A stretch of DNA of 64,000 nt from Nitrososphaerota archaeon (lineage in GTDB: Archaea; Thermoproteota; Nitrososphaeria; Nitrososphaerales; UBA183): positions 243,997 to 307,996 of the forward strand of contig DAHXUN010000003.1 in the NCBI GenBank assembly GCA_027386095.1, given 5' to 3'. Within the stretch, counting starts at the first letter, position 1, and every line of letters begins with the position of its first letter. Below, piece after piece: positions 34,026 to 43,230 of this stretch. Position numbers and translations under genes: made by a program. The notes below the pieces were generated by a model. That model saw nothing but the letters and a program-made list of their open reading frames with translations, made no database searches and was not told the DNA's origin.

Positions 34026-34115
34026 CGGGCCCGGTGGGATTCGAACCCACGGTCTCTGAGCTTTCGCACTTCAGCTTCGGAGGCTGACGCCCTGTCCGTG
34101 CTGGGCTACGGGCCC
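34026..34115 (-). tRNA. tRNA-Arg (anticodon CCG) with 15-nt intron in the variable region
   Basis: Acceptor stem GGGCCCG/CGGGCCC with discriminator G, D-stem GCCC/GGGC, anticodon arm TCAGC-CTCCGAA-GCTGA (anticodon CCG) and T-arm GTGGG-TTCGAAT-CCCAC are all perfect. Between anticodon arm and T-arm are 20 nt instead of 5. CTGA and TCAG can pair across a GC-GAAA-GC hairpin, flanked by the 3-nt bulges AGT and AGA, which is a bulge-helix-bulge splice site. Cutting it removes 34054-34068 and leaves the normal variable region AGACC. CCA is not encoded. It stands at the edge of the accessory island. Confidence 0.88.
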
Positions 34116-34160
34116 GGGGAACCCACCAATTGACCACGAGTTAAGCGCACTCCCTCCGGC

Positions 34161-35390
34161 TTACTTCCCTGACTCGGCTGTCGTCCCTGGAGGGGGCCTG
34201 TACCTCCTGAAGAACCACCAGTAGAGGCCGAGGTTGACCCCCAGCACGACCGCGTACAGCGCGAACGGATAGTCGATGGCCATTGGGTCTGCGTCTACCG
34301 CCGCGAACTCGAACCCAGAGAAGTAGGTCCCGCCTGACGACGCGACCAGCCTCGTCGTCTGGTTGATGCCGAAGGCTGTCCCTCTCTCGCTTTCAGAGAC
34401 CATGTCCATCATCGCGGCCTGCTGGACTGGGAGGGCCATCACCCTGGTGGCCGGGAGGAGGAAATAGATGAACAGGGAGACTGGGAAGAGTCGTACAAGC
34501 GGCATAACGACAGAAAGCGCCACCGAAAACCCACGGGTGGCGATCATCCCACGGAGGAATCCGAGCTTCCTCTCTATCCTCGGTGCGAGGAGGAGCGCGA
34601 AGGAAGCTATGAGCCCAGACGTCGCGGCGTACACGTTCATCTGTTGCCTGGTCACGGAGTAGAGCAAGATGAAGAAAGGGATGAGGAATGGGGTGATCAG
34701 GCCCTGGCTCAGCCCGTTCAGCATCCCGGTGAGGCTGAACTTGCCTATGGCGGCCCCGGACTTCAATGTGAAGCGGCGCCTGGCAGACTTCTCCATCCTC
34801 ACGAGCGGGGTGATGAGCACCGAGGCCGCGCCGAGGACGGCGGCGACAGCGAACACCTCCTGTATCCCTCCGAACCCTCCGAGATAGGCGCCGCCGGCGG
34901 CGGCCACGCCTGATATGAACGACAGGAGCGAGTAGTACCTGGTCCTGTCTTTCCTCGAGGTGAGCTCTGTGGTAAGGACTGACTGTATGGGCTGGGCCGC
35001 CCCACCCACCCCTCCGCCGGAGAGGGAACCCGTGGCGGAGATTCCGCCGACGACGGCCGCGATGAAGAGCGAGGGGACGCTCGTGCTCGCCACCACCAAG
35101 AATGCGGAGAGGGGGAGCAGGGCCAGGGCGACCACGAAGGTGACTCTCCTCCCCACCAGGTCCGCGGCTATTCCAATCCCGAGCCCTAGGAGGGCGGTCG
35201 CGACGGTCGCAGAGGCATACATCACGCCAAGGAGGACCGCTCCCAGGTGGAGCTCCGTGAGCACGAGGAAAGGGAAGGCGACGTTGATCATCCCAGCCGA
35301 GACGCTCCTGAAGACCCGCAGGGCAGCGAGGTAGGTGAGGGAGCGCGTGTCCGTCGCCCTTCCGTCCCCCTGGTCCTTGCCCGTGCTCAA
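34161..35390 (-). CDS. Major facilitator superfamily transporter
   Basis: A 409-residue, twelve-helix carrier. The loop after helix 2 reads GIAADLVGRRVTF, the MFS A-motif (GxxaDrxGRR). Substrate unknown; exporters of drugs or metabolites are commonest in this group. The start is TTG 35390 with a CTTTATAGC box (- strand) about 34 nt upstream. It is divergent from a heterodimeric ABC exporter, so the two may share control. Confidence 0.88.
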   Translation of the reverse strand: MSTGKDQGDGRATDTRSLTYLAALRVFRSVSAGMINVAFPFLVLTELHLGAVLLGVMYASATVATALLGLGIGIAADLVGRRVTFVVALALLPLSAFLVVASTSVPSLFIAAVVGGISATGSLSGGGVGGAAQPIQSVLTTELTSRKDRTRYYSLLSFISGVAAAGGAYLGGFGGIQEVFAVAAVLGAASVLITPLVRMEKSARRRFTLKSGAAIGKFSLTGMLNGLSQGLITPFLIPFFILLYSVTRQQMNVYAATSGLIASFALLLAPRIERKLGFLRGMIATRGFSVALSVVMPLVRLFPVSLFIYFLLPATRVMALPVQQAAMMDMVSESERGTAFGINQTTRLVASSGGTYFSGFEFAAVDADPMAIDYPFALYAVVLGVNLGLYWWFFRRYRPPPGTTAESGK

Positions 35391-35418
35391 CCTTGTAGGG
35401 CCCCCGCCCGAGCTGCTC

Positions 35419-35449
35419 GCTATAAAGCGGGGCGTTCGCCTGTTTTAAG
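35419..35449. promoter_or_regulatory. Divergent promoters of the MFS and ABC exporters
   Basis: Two TATA-like boxes face apart: GCTATAAAGC (35418-35427), read on the - strand for the MFS gene, and TGTTTTAAG (35441-35449) for the ABC gene on the + strand. They are about 20 bp apart. Confidence 0.45.
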
Positions 35450-35478
35450 AAGAAGATTTGGGGGGCCGCAACTCGACG

Positions 35479-37242
35479 GTGCGTAGCACGTTCGAGAGGT
35501 ACATACGTCTGGTCGCCTTGGTGAAGAGGCACTGGCAGATAGCGACGGTGATGGTCGTCTGCGTCACGGCGCTCACAGGGTTCAGGGTGCTGGTGCCTTT
35601 CCTCACGGGCGCAGCCATAAACGACATAGTAGGGAGGTCCCCTGTCTCGTCCGTAGCCTCGCTCGCGGTGGAGATAGTGGTGGTGAGCGCCGCCGCCGCA
35701 GCCTTCAGCTTCGGGCTCAGCTACGGTGGGCAGGCCCTGGGGCAGAAGCTAATCTACGACATCCGGAACACCATCTTCACTTCCATCCAATCGCAGTCTT
35801 TCAGCTTCTACGACCGAAACGAGACCGGCCAGCTGATGTCGAGGGCTACTGGAGACGTGGAGGCGGTCCGCAGGTTCGTCTCCTTCGGCCTCGGGCAGCT
35901 CCTCTCGAACGCTTTCCTCGTAGGAGGGGTGATCGTCTCCCTGTTCTATCTCAACTTCTTCCTGGCCGCCATCGTATCCGTCGTCTTCCCGCTCATCCTC
36001 TTCCTCAGCTGGAGGTTCAGCAACACCCAGGGCCCGTTCTGGCGGCTCACCAGGAGGAACTACGGCTCGATGAACTCTGTCCTCCAACAGAACGTCACGG
36101 GGGCGCGGATCGTGAGGTCCTTCACAGCGGAGGACGGCGAGGTTGCCCGCTTCGCGGCCACAAACCAGGCATACAGGGACGGCATCGTGGGCTCCTCCGC
36201 GATCAGGGCCGTCTACGTCCCACTCTTGAGCCTCGTCATCAGCCTGGACCTCGCGGCGCTGTACTACCTGGGCGGCGGGCGGGTCATCGCAGGGACGATG
36301 ACGATAGGGGAACTCGTAGCGGCCGCGAACCTCCTCGCGCTCCTCTCGGGGCCAAGCAGGTTCCTGGGGCAGCTCATCCTAATCGGGCAGAACGGCATGG
36401 CCGGTTTCGACAGGATACTCGAGATAGTCGACGCGAAGTCGGAGGTGAAGGAAAAGCCGGAAGCTGTGCACCTCGGCGAGGTGAATGGAGAGATACGCTT
36501 CGAGAACGTCAAGTTCGGATACCGCGCCGGTCGTGAGGTGCTGAAGGGGGTCAGCCTCGTCATCCCGCCGGGCCAGGTGGTCGCCTTCGTGGGGCTCTCC
36601 GGCTCTGGGAAGACCACTATGGCGAACCTCATCCCGAGGTTCTACGACGTCACCGAAGGGGCGGTGATGATAGACGGGAAAGATGTCAGGGACCTTGCCC
36701 TGAAGTCTCTCAGGGGGTCGGTGGGGCTCGTGAGCCAGGACATCTTTCTCTTTTCGGCCACGATCAGGGAGAACGTCAGCTACGGGAGGACCGACGCCAC
36801 CCTGGAAGACATAGAGAGGGTCTGCAGGCTCGCCCGCGCGGACGAGTTCATCGACAGGTTCCCGGAAAGATACGAGACCCGGGTCGGGGAGAGGGGCGTC
36901 ACGCTCTCGGGGGGGCAGAAGCAGAGGATCGCGATCGCCAGGACTCTCTTGACCGACCCGAGGATCCTAATCCTGGACGACTCTCTCTCCAGCGTCGACG
37001 CGGGGACCGAGTACGCCATCGCCGACGCGCTGAAAGAGGTGGTCCGGCAGAGGACCACCATCATCATAACGCAGAGGCTCTCGACCCTCAGGCTGGCCCA
37101 GCGGATAGTGGTGTTCGACGGGGGGAGGGTGGTGGAGGACGGGGTCCACGAGGAGTTGTTGGCGCGCAACGGCACCTACGCCAAGCTGTACCGTTCGCAA
37201 TACGCGCCACAGGAGGTCCGGACCTCGGAGGCAGACGACTGA
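35479..37242 (+). CDS. ABC exporter half-transporter, subunit 1
   Basis: A 587-residue type IV ABC half-exporter with six N-terminal helices (to about residue 310) and a C-terminal ATPase. Walker A GLSGSGKTT, signature LSGGQKQR and switch TQRL are present. Walker B is ILILDDSLSS: the catalytic Glu is Asp, and the switch His is Gln, so this half forms the degenerate site of a heterodimer. GTG 35479 is chosen for its TATA spacing (about 34 nt); TTG 35458 is an alternative. Its stop overlaps the next ATG. Confidence 0.9.
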   Translation: MRSTFERYIRLVALVKRHWQIATVMVVCVTALTGFRVLVPFLTGAAINDIVGRSPVSSVASLAVEIVVVSAAAAAFSFGLSYGGQALGQKLIYDIRNTIFTSIQSQSFSFYDRNETGQLMSRATGDVEAVRRFVSFGLGQLLSNAFLVGGVIVSLFYLNFFLAAIVSVVFPLILFLSWRFSNTQGPFWRLTRRNYGSMNSVLQQNVTGARIVRSFTAEDGEVARFAATNQAYRDGIVGSSAIRAVYVPLLSLVISLDLAALYYLGGGRVIAGTMTIGELVAAANLLALLSGPSRFLGQLILIGQNGMAGFDRILEIVDAKSEVKEKPEAVHLGEVNGEIRFENVKFGYRAGREVLKGVSLVIPPGQVVAFVGLSGSGKTTMANLIPRFYDVTEGAVMIDGKDVRDLALKSLRGSVGLVSQDIFLFSATIRENVSYGRTDATLEDIERVCRLARADEFIDRFPERYETRVGERGVTLSGGQKQRIAIARTLLTDPRILILDDSLSSVDAGTEYAIADALKEVVRQRTTIIITQRLSTLRLAQRIVVFDGGRVVEDGVHEELLARNGTYAKLYRSQYAPQEVRTSEADD

Positions 37243-39038
37243 TGGCGGCGCGCGGGATGTACATCAGCGACGAAGACCCCGACGCGAGGAAGGACAGGAA
37301 GTACAGCGACAGCTACCTCATCCGAAGGTTGGTTGGCTACGTAATGGGCTACAGGCGGGACCTCGCCATAACTATGGCGGGCCTGCTCTCAATCTCAGCC
37401 GTAGGGATCGTAGGCCCGGTCCTGCTCGGGTACGCGGTCGACGACATGCTCTCGAGAAAGTACGGGGGCGTAGCCATCCTCGCCGGCTCCTACGCTCTGC
37501 TCTACCTCGTCAATTACTTGGCGGACAACAGGAGGACCTACGCAATGCAGGTGGTCGGCCAGAACTCCCTCAGGGACATCAGGAGGGACGCATTCGACCA
37601 CCTCCAGCGCCTCTCCCCGTCGTACTTTTCCTCCAAGGAGACAGGGAGGATAATGTCCTACATAATGAACGACGTGGACGCCGTGGAGGACTTCGTCACC
37701 TTCCAGCTCCCACAGGTCCTGTCGGGGTTCCTGACCATCGCGTCAATCGTTGTCATAATGCTCTTCTTCAACGTCGACCTCAGCCTCGTCTCTTTCGTGG
37801 TGATCCCGGCGCTCGTCTTCACCACCTACGTCTTCCAGGGGCGGATCTCCAGGAGCTTCGTAGAGACCAGGAAGAAGATCGCAGCGGTCACGGCGAAGCT
37901 GCAGGAAGGGATAAGCGGGGTGAGGGTGACGCAGGCCTTCGTAAGCGAGGAGCGGGTCTCAGAAAACTTCGACGCGGTGAACAACGAGAACATGCTCGCC
38001 AACCTGAAGGCGAACAGGTACACGTCGGCCTTCAACTCCATCGTCCAGGTGATCGAGTCGGTGGGCCTGGCCCTCGTCATCTGGTACGGAGCCACCGAAG
38101 TCCTTGCAGGCCGTCTCCTCGTCGGGACCCTCGTGACCTTCATGCTCTACGTGAACGCATTCTTCAACCCGATCATCCAACTCACCACCTTCTACAACTC
38201 GTTCCAGTCGGCGATCGCCGGGCTCGACAGGGTGACCCAGCTCGTCAACACCGAGGTGGAGGTAAAGGAGCCAGCTGACCCTGAGGCCATAGACCCGCAT
38301 GCGGACTGGGGGGTCGAGCTGAGGGGGGTCACTTTCGGCTACACGCCGGGGGTGACCGTACTCAAGGACGTCAGCCTGAAGGTGGCCCCGAGGGAGGTCG
38401 TCGCGATCGTCGGTCCGACGGGGGCGGGGAAGTCGAGCATAGTCGGCCTCGTCCAGAGGTTCTACGACCCGCAGCGAGGAACGGTCCTGGTCGGAGGGGT
38501 CGACCTCAGGAGCCTAAGGTTCAAGGACTTCCGTGGGCGGATGAGCGTGGTCCCACAGGACCCTGTCTTATTCTCCGCCAGCATCGCGGACAACATCAGG
38601 TACGGCACCCCCGACGCCACCATCGAAGATGTGAAAAGGGTCTCCAGGGCGCTTGGAGTGGACGAGTTCGTATCTTCCCTCCCAGAAGGATACGACACCT
38701 TAGTCTCCGAAGGGGCCACCAACTTGTCCATGGGGCAGAAGCAGCTGATCTGCTTCGCCAGGGCCCTCCTGAGGGACCCTAAGGTGCTCATCCTCGATGA
38801 GGCCACTTCAGGGCTGGACCCGTTCACAGAGCTGATGGTCCAGCGCTCCCTGGCCCCTATGATATCAGGGCGGACCACCATCATAGTAGCTCACAGGCTG
38901 TCGACCATACGTCTCGCAGACAGGATAGTGGTCCTCGACCATGGAGAGATCGTGGAAGAGGGGACATTCAGGAGCCTGACGTCGAACCCGGGCGGAGTCT
39001 TCGCGAGGATGTACGCTCTCCAGTCGAAGCAGGACTAG
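37242..39038 (+). CDS. ABC exporter half-transporter, subunit 2
   Basis: A 598-residue partner half-exporter. Walker A GPTGAGKSS, signature LSMGQKQ, Walker B LILDEATSGLD with the catalytic Glu, and the switch His in VAHRL are present, but the signature has Met in place of Gly (LSxGQ with M). The two subunits thus give one full and one degenerate ATP site, as in BmrCD/TM287-288-type multidrug exporters. ATG 37242 overlaps the previous stop (TGATG). The cargo is unknown. Confidence 0.92.
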   Translation: MAARGMYISDEDPDARKDRKYSDSYLIRRLVGYVMGYRRDLAITMAGLLSISAVGIVGPVLLGYAVDDMLSRKYGGVAILAGSYALLYLVNYLADNRRTYAMQVVGQNSLRDIRRDAFDHLQRLSPSYFSSKETGRIMSYIMNDVDAVEDFVTFQLPQVLSGFLTIASIVVIMLFFNVDLSLVSFVVIPALVFTTYVFQGRISRSFVETRKKIAAVTAKLQEGISGVRVTQAFVSEERVSENFDAVNNENMLANLKANRYTSAFNSIVQVIESVGLALVIWYGATEVLAGRLLVGTLVTFMLYVNAFFNPIIQLTTFYNSFQSAIAGLDRVTQLVNTEVEVKEPADPEAIDPHADWGVELRGVTFGYTPGVTVLKDVSLKVAPREVVAIVGPTGAGKSSIVGLVQRFYDPQRGTVLVGGVDLRSLRFKDFRGRMSVVPQDPVLFSASIADNIRYGTPDATIEDVKRVSRALGVDEFVSSLPEGYDTLVSEGATNLSMGQKQLICFARALLRDPKVLILDEATSGLDPFTELMVQRSLAPMISGRTTIIVAHRLSTIRLADRIVVLDHGEIVEEGTFRSLTSNPGGVFARMYALQSKQD

Positions 39039-39107
39039 GACGGCGCCTGAGCGGGGCCCATGAAGCTCGAGATACACTTATCCTGACGGCGGGCGGAAGC
39101 GCGCGCA

Positions 39108-41003
39108 TTGAAGTTCCTCGATTTCCAAGCAGAGGTAGAGGAGGTCCTGGCCGCCTCATGCCGCGACCTGGGTTACAAGGACGCAGGGATCGACGTCTCG
39201 TCCCCCCCAAGCGAGGCCTATGGCGACCTAGCGAGCGCCGTCCCGATCCGAATCGCAAGGGAGCACGGGAAGAAGCCTGCCGACGTCGCCATAGAGCTCG
39301 CGTCCAAGGGGATGGACCACGCAAGGAAGTCGAGATACATAGGCGCGGTCACCCCGCACAGAGGAGGGTATCTCAACTTCGGTATAAACCATCCACGCTT
39401 CATCTCCGAGTCTATCTCGGCGATAGCCTCCGGGGACCTGGGTAGAGTGAGGGAGAAGGGGGAGGTCGTAGCCATAGAACACACCAACGTCAACCCCAAC
39501 AAGGCGCTGCACATAGGCCACGCCCGGAACCTCGTCCTGGGGGACTCCCTCGTGCGTGTGATGCGCTACATGGGGCACCAGGTCCAGGCGTTAAACTATG
39601 TCGACGACTCGGGTGCCCAGGTGGCTGACATCATCGTAGGGTTCAGGTTCCTGGGGCTCTCCGACGAGGCGCCACCTGGGACCAAGTTCGACGCATACTG
39701 CGGGGACAACGTCTACACCAGGGTGACCAGGGAGTATGAGACCGACCCCTCTCTGAGGCAGAAACAGTCTCTGGTGTTGAAGGAGATCGAGGACGGGACC
39801 GGGGAGGTGGCGTCCTACACCAGAAGCATCGTGAGGAAGATACTCGCAGCGCAGCTGTCTACATGCTGGAGGCTCGGAGCCTCCTATGACCTCCTGAACT
39901 GGGAGTCCCAGATAGTCCACGCGGGGATGTGGGAGAAGATCTTCGAGTCGCTGAAGAAGATGGGCTACGTGAAATTCCAGACCGAGGGGGAAAACAGGGG
40001 GACCTGGGTGATCCCGGACCCAGAGACAGGCGAAGAGAAGGTCGTTGTCAGGTCGGACGGGACCGCGGTCTACGTAGCCAAGGACATACCGTATGCCGCC
40101 TGGAAGATAGGGCTGATCGGCGACCCGTTCGGCTACGAGGTCTACCCTCTGGACCAGCCGGGGGGGACGATTTACTCCACCACCCTGGACGGGAGGAAGG
40201 GGCCTGTCCGCTTCGGGGGCGCCCGGCTGGCGATATCTGTCATCGACACCAGGCAGAGCTATCTCCAAAACATCGTTTCCAAGGTGCTCGACGAGTTCCG
40301 GGAGGGGTCTTCGAAGCGCTACCTCCACAGGAGCTACGAGGTGGTGTCGCTCTCGAAGAGGACCGCAGCCCAGTTGGGCTTCTCCATCGAGGGGGACTTC
40401 GCCCACATGTCAGGGAGGAAGGGCATCTACGTCAACGTCGACACCGTCCTCGACAGGCTCAAGGACAAGGCCAGGGCCGAGACGCGACGGAGGAACCCCT
40501 CAGAAAGTGACGACTGGGTCGCCGACGTCGCGGAGGCCGTGTCCGTGTCCGCGCTGAGGTACGAGCTCCTGAAGCAGGACCCTGACAAGATGATAGTGTT
40601 CGACATGGACGAAGCGCTGCAGTTCCAGGGCGACACCGGGCCCTATCTTCTCTACACCTACGCCAGGGCTAGGCGGATCCTAGACAAGTCCGGAGGGAGC
40701 CCACGTGTGGACGTAGCCTCGGCCGCGAAGCTGAGCAGGCCGCAGGAGCTCAGGCTGGCGAAGAAGATGTCCATGCTAGACCTCAGCGCCGAGGCAGCCG
40801 AAGAGTTCCTCTCGCCTAAGGAGGTCGCGCGGTTCGCCCACGACCTTGCCGTGGCTTTCAACGACTTCTACGAGAGCGTCCCTGTGAACAAGGAAGCGGA
40901 CGCTGAGCTCAGAGACGCGCGGCTGGCGCTGGTCGACGCTGCGAGCAGGGTCCTGGCGGAGTCGATGCGGCTGATAGGTGTACCTGTGAAGGACAGGATA
41001 TGA
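39108..41003 (+). CDS. argS: Arginyl-tRNA synthetase
   Basis: A 631-residue class Ia synthetase that charges tRNA-Arg. The HIGH motif is ALHIGHARN; the second signature is HMSGRKG in place of KMSK, as in many ArgS. The N-terminal Add-1 domain (residues 1-110) and the C-terminal helical anticodon-binding domain are complete. TTG 39108 follows a CACTTATCC tract by about 30 nt. The stop overlaps the SerB-like gene by four bases. A tRNA-Arg gene lies 5 kb away but in a separate unit. Confidence 0.96.
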   Translation: MKFLDFQAEVEEVLAASCRDLGYKDAGIDVSSPPSEAYGDLASAVPIRIAREHGKKPADVAIELASKGMDHARKSRYIGAVTPHRGGYLNFGINHPRFISESISAIASGDLGRVREKGEVVAIEHTNVNPNKALHIGHARNLVLGDSLVRVMRYMGHQVQALNYVDDSGAQVADIIVGFRFLGLSDEAPPGTKFDAYCGDNVYTRVTREYETDPSLRQKQSLVLKEIEDGTGEVASYTRSIVRKILAAQLSTCWRLGASYDLLNWESQIVHAGMWEKIFESLKKMGYVKFQTEGENRGTWVIPDPETGEEKVVVRSDGTAVYVAKDIPYAAWKIGLIGDPFGYEVYPLDQPGGTIYSTTLDGRKGPVRFGGARLAISVIDTRQSYLQNIVSKVLDEFREGSSKRYLHRSYEVVSLSKRTAAQLGFSIEGDFAHMSGRKGIYVNVDTVLDRLKDKARAETRRRNPSESDDWVADVAEAVSVSALRYELLKQDPDKMIVFDMDEALQFQGDTGPYLLYTYARARRILDKSGGSPRVDVASAAKLSRPQELRLAKKMSMLDLSAEAAEEFLSPKEVARFAHDLAVAFNDFYESVPVNKEADAELRDARLALVDAASRVLAESMRLIGVPVKDRI

Positions 41004-41635
41004 AAGGACGGTTCAGGCTGGCGTCGTTCGACATGGACGGCACCGTCCTGGAGGGTAGCAGCAGCTGGGTAGCCATCCACAGGGCCTTCGGGACGGAACA
41101 GCTCGGTGAGGCATCATTGAAGCTCTACACCGAGGGAGAGATAGATTACACGGAGTTCATGCGGCGGGACATTGGGTCCTGGCCAAGGGGCGTCACCAGG
41201 GGCCAGATCGAAGAGATCCTTTCGCACTACAAGATCCGCGAAGAGGCGCCGAGGGTGATGGAGGGGCTGAGGGCGTTGGGTATGAAGACGGCCCTGGTGA
41301 CATCGGGGATAGACACCCTCGCTAGGGACGTGGCCAGAGACCTGCAGATGGACTATCTCATAGCCAACGGGCTCCGCTTCAGCCAAGGAGGGGTCCTCCT
41401 CCCCACCGGGGTGGGACGAGTGGACCCTACAAGGAAAGACCGAGCGTACCTGAAGCTCCTGGAGGAGGTGGGGGTACGGGCCAGTGAGACAATCGCCGTG
41501 GGCGACACCTCCTACGACCTCGCCTTCCTGAAGTCAGCCGGGATGGGGTTCATGCTCGCCCATACAACCCGGGTCCCTGACCCAGAAATCATTCACATCC
41601 GGAGCCTGAGCGAAATCCTGAGCCACTTGGGGTAG
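41000..41635 (+). CDS. HAD phosphatase, phosphoserine phosphatase-like
   Basis: A 211-residue HAD-IB-type enzyme. Motif I is FDMDGTVLEG, motif II VTSGID and motif IV AVGDTSYDL. The helical cap between about residues 20 and 80 and the small size fit SerB relatives that release serine from phosphoserine. It is coupled to argS by an ATGA overlap and lies ahead of a class V aminotransferase of the kind used in the same serine pathway, so a serine role is plausible but not shown. Confidence 0.85.
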   Translation: MKGRFRLASFDMDGTVLEGSSSWVAIHRAFGTEQLGEASLKLYTEGEIDYTEFMRRDIGSWPRGVTRGQIEEILSHYKIREEAPRVMEGLRALGMKTALVTSGIDTLARDVARDLQMDYLIANGLRFSQGGVLLPTGVGRVDPTRKDRAYLKLLEEVGVRASETIAVGDTSYDLAFLKSAGMGFMLAHTTRVPDPEIIHIRSLSEILSHLG

Positions 41636-41683
41636 GGAGAGCCTTTTTACGTCAGAGGCCCGAGGTAAGCGCAGTGCTTTGAG

Positions 41684-42820
41684 TTGGACGAAACCCTCCT
41701 CCTGATCCCAGGCCCGACCAACCTTTCGAAGCGGGTCAGGGAAGCGATGGCCGGCCCGCAGCTCCCGCACGTCGGCGCAGAGTTCTATTCGAAGTTCAGG
41801 GAGACTGTCCAGCTGGCCAGGTATGTCTTCAAGAATGAGAAGGGGGTCCAGTTCGTCTACACCGGGACCGGGACCACTGGGATGGAGTCGGCGGTCGTCA
41901 GCCTGGTGTCTCGCGGGGACCGGACCCTGACCCTGATGAACGGGTACTTCGGCCACAGGATGTTCCTCCTCAACCAGATCCACGGCGCCAAGGCAGACAA
42001 CATGGACTTCGGGAGCACGAGGGCTGCTGACCCGGACCTCCTCAGGAAGGAGCTCCGCAAGAAAAAGTACTCGGTGGTGTTCATCACTCACGTCGACACT
42101 TCGAGCTCTGTCCTCAACCCTGTGGCCGAGCTGGTCGACGAGTGCTCGAAGGCGGGGGCGTTGTCAGTGGTCGACTCAGTCTGCGCGATTGGAGGCGAGC
42201 CTATGGACTTCGACAGGCTCGGGGCAGACATCGTGTTCACTGCGTCTCAGAAGGCGTTGGCAGCAGCGCCTGGCGCCGTACTAGTCGCGGCTTCGGCCAG
42301 GGCCATGGAGCACATGGAGGGTAGGAAGTCCCCTATCGAATCTTACTACATGAGCCTTCTCAGGTGGAAGCCTATAATGGACGACCCGAAGATGTACCTC
42401 GCCACCCCTGCCACCCAAGTCCTGCTTGCGCTCCGGGAGGCGATGCTGGAGGTGAAAGAGGAGGGGATTGAGAGGAGATGGGCCCGCCACAGGAAGCTCG
42501 CCGAGATGGCGCAGGACATGGTCGAAGGGTGGGGGCAAAAGTTCGTAGCGGAGGAGGGCCACAGGGCAGACACTGTCACCTCGTTCTGGGTGAAGGACGG
42601 GACTGCGGGCCCGATTCAAAGGGCACTGGAGGCGGAGCACAGAGTGATGGTGTCGAGAGGGATATATGACGACAAGGACCGCATGATAAGGATAGGGCAC
42701 TTCGGCATCCTTCAGCCAGAGACGTTCCAGAAGGCGCTCGGGTACATGGGGGGAGTATTGGAGGAGCTCGGCCTTGTCCAGGGTCGCGTCGCCGCGACCA
42801 GGCCGAGGATAAGGAAGTAG
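41684..42820 (+). CDS. Class V aminotransferase (alanine-glyoxylate/serine-pyruvate type), copy 1
   Basis: A 378-residue PLP enzyme. It begins with LLIPGPTNLS, the family's start, has TGTGTTGMESAVVSL for the phosphate, and the PLP lysine in TASQKALAAAPG. Likely substrates are alanine or serine with glyoxylate or pyruvate. TTG 41684 is the start. It follows the SerB-like phosphatase by 48 bp and precedes a tRNA-Gln gene. A paralogue lies at 45235. Confidence 0.9.
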   Translation: MDETLLLIPGPTNLSKRVREAMAGPQLPHVGAEFYSKFRETVQLARYVFKNEKGVQFVYTGTGTTGMESAVVSLVSRGDRTLTLMNGYFGHRMFLLNQIHGAKADNMDFGSTRAADPDLLRKELRKKKYSVVFITHVDTSSSVLNPVAELVDECSKAGALSVVDSVCAIGGEPMDFDRLGADIVFTASQKALAAAPGAVLVAASARAMEHMEGRKSPIESYYMSLLRWKPIMDDPKMYLATPATQVLLALREAMLEVKEEGIERRWARHRKLAEMAQDMVEGWGQKFVAEEGHRADTVTSFWVKDGTAGPIQRALEAEHRVMVSRGIYDDKDRMIRIGHFGILQPETFQKALGYMGGVLEELGLVQGRVAATRPRIRK

Positions 42821-42856
42821 AACCCTTTTATCGCCAAAGGATTCGCACCGCACCGC

Positions 42857-42929
42857 AGCCCGGTCGTCTAGTGGTCAAGGATGGGGGCCTCTGGAGCCTT
42901 CGACCTAGGTTCGAATCCTAGCCGGGCTA
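42857..42929 (+). tRNA. tRNA-Gln (anticodon CUG)
   Basis: A 73-nt tRNA with acceptor AGCCCGG/CCGGGCT, anticodon loop CTCTGGA (anticodon CUG) and T-arm CTAGG-TTCGAAT-CCTAG, and A73. CCA is not encoded and there is no intron. A CTTTTATCG TATA-like box lies about 20 nt upstream. Confidence 0.92.
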
Positions 42930-42949
42930 TCTGCAAGCTACACTCAGAA

Positions 42950-42969
42950 CCGCCCAAAGCTTCGGGCGG
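42950..42969. terminator. Hairpin after tRNA-Gln
   Basis: CCGCCC-AAAGCTTC-GGGCGG, a six-pair GC stem 20 nt after the tRNA. No T-run follows, so a terminator role is only suggested by position. Confidence 0.35.
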
Positions 42970-43230
42970 GTCAGCATGTGTGCGTAGTCCTCTTGCTCAA
43001 GGCTGTTCAGGCACAGGCGTTCGGACGCCGCGGCCAACCCACCTCGCTGCTGTGGCGTGATTTCTTCGCTCCGTCTCCTCTCACAGTCTCCGGGCCCCCC
43101 GGCAAAGAGTCAAGTATCGCTCCGCCTCGTCTTCCCTGGGAGGCCCCAGGGTCTGAAAGTAAAGACTGCGTCGGCGCGAAGGTCGATAGACGCGTGGAGA
43201 TTCAGGTCGAAGGCTCAGGTCAAGAAGTCC

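Noticed and set aside
34026..34115. Type II tRNA (Ser or Leu) with a long variable arm
   Set aside because: The anticodon loop CTCCGAA gives CCG (Arg), acceptor and D-arm are Arg-like, and the extra 15 nt form a bulge-helix-bulge rather than a stable variable stem.
39591..40406. Long open frame on the - strand inside argS
   Set aside because: It is opposite the argS coding sequence; GC-rich third positions keep the antisense frame open. Composition (Val, Arg, Leu, Pro, Asp) is that of a shadow, and argS is certain.
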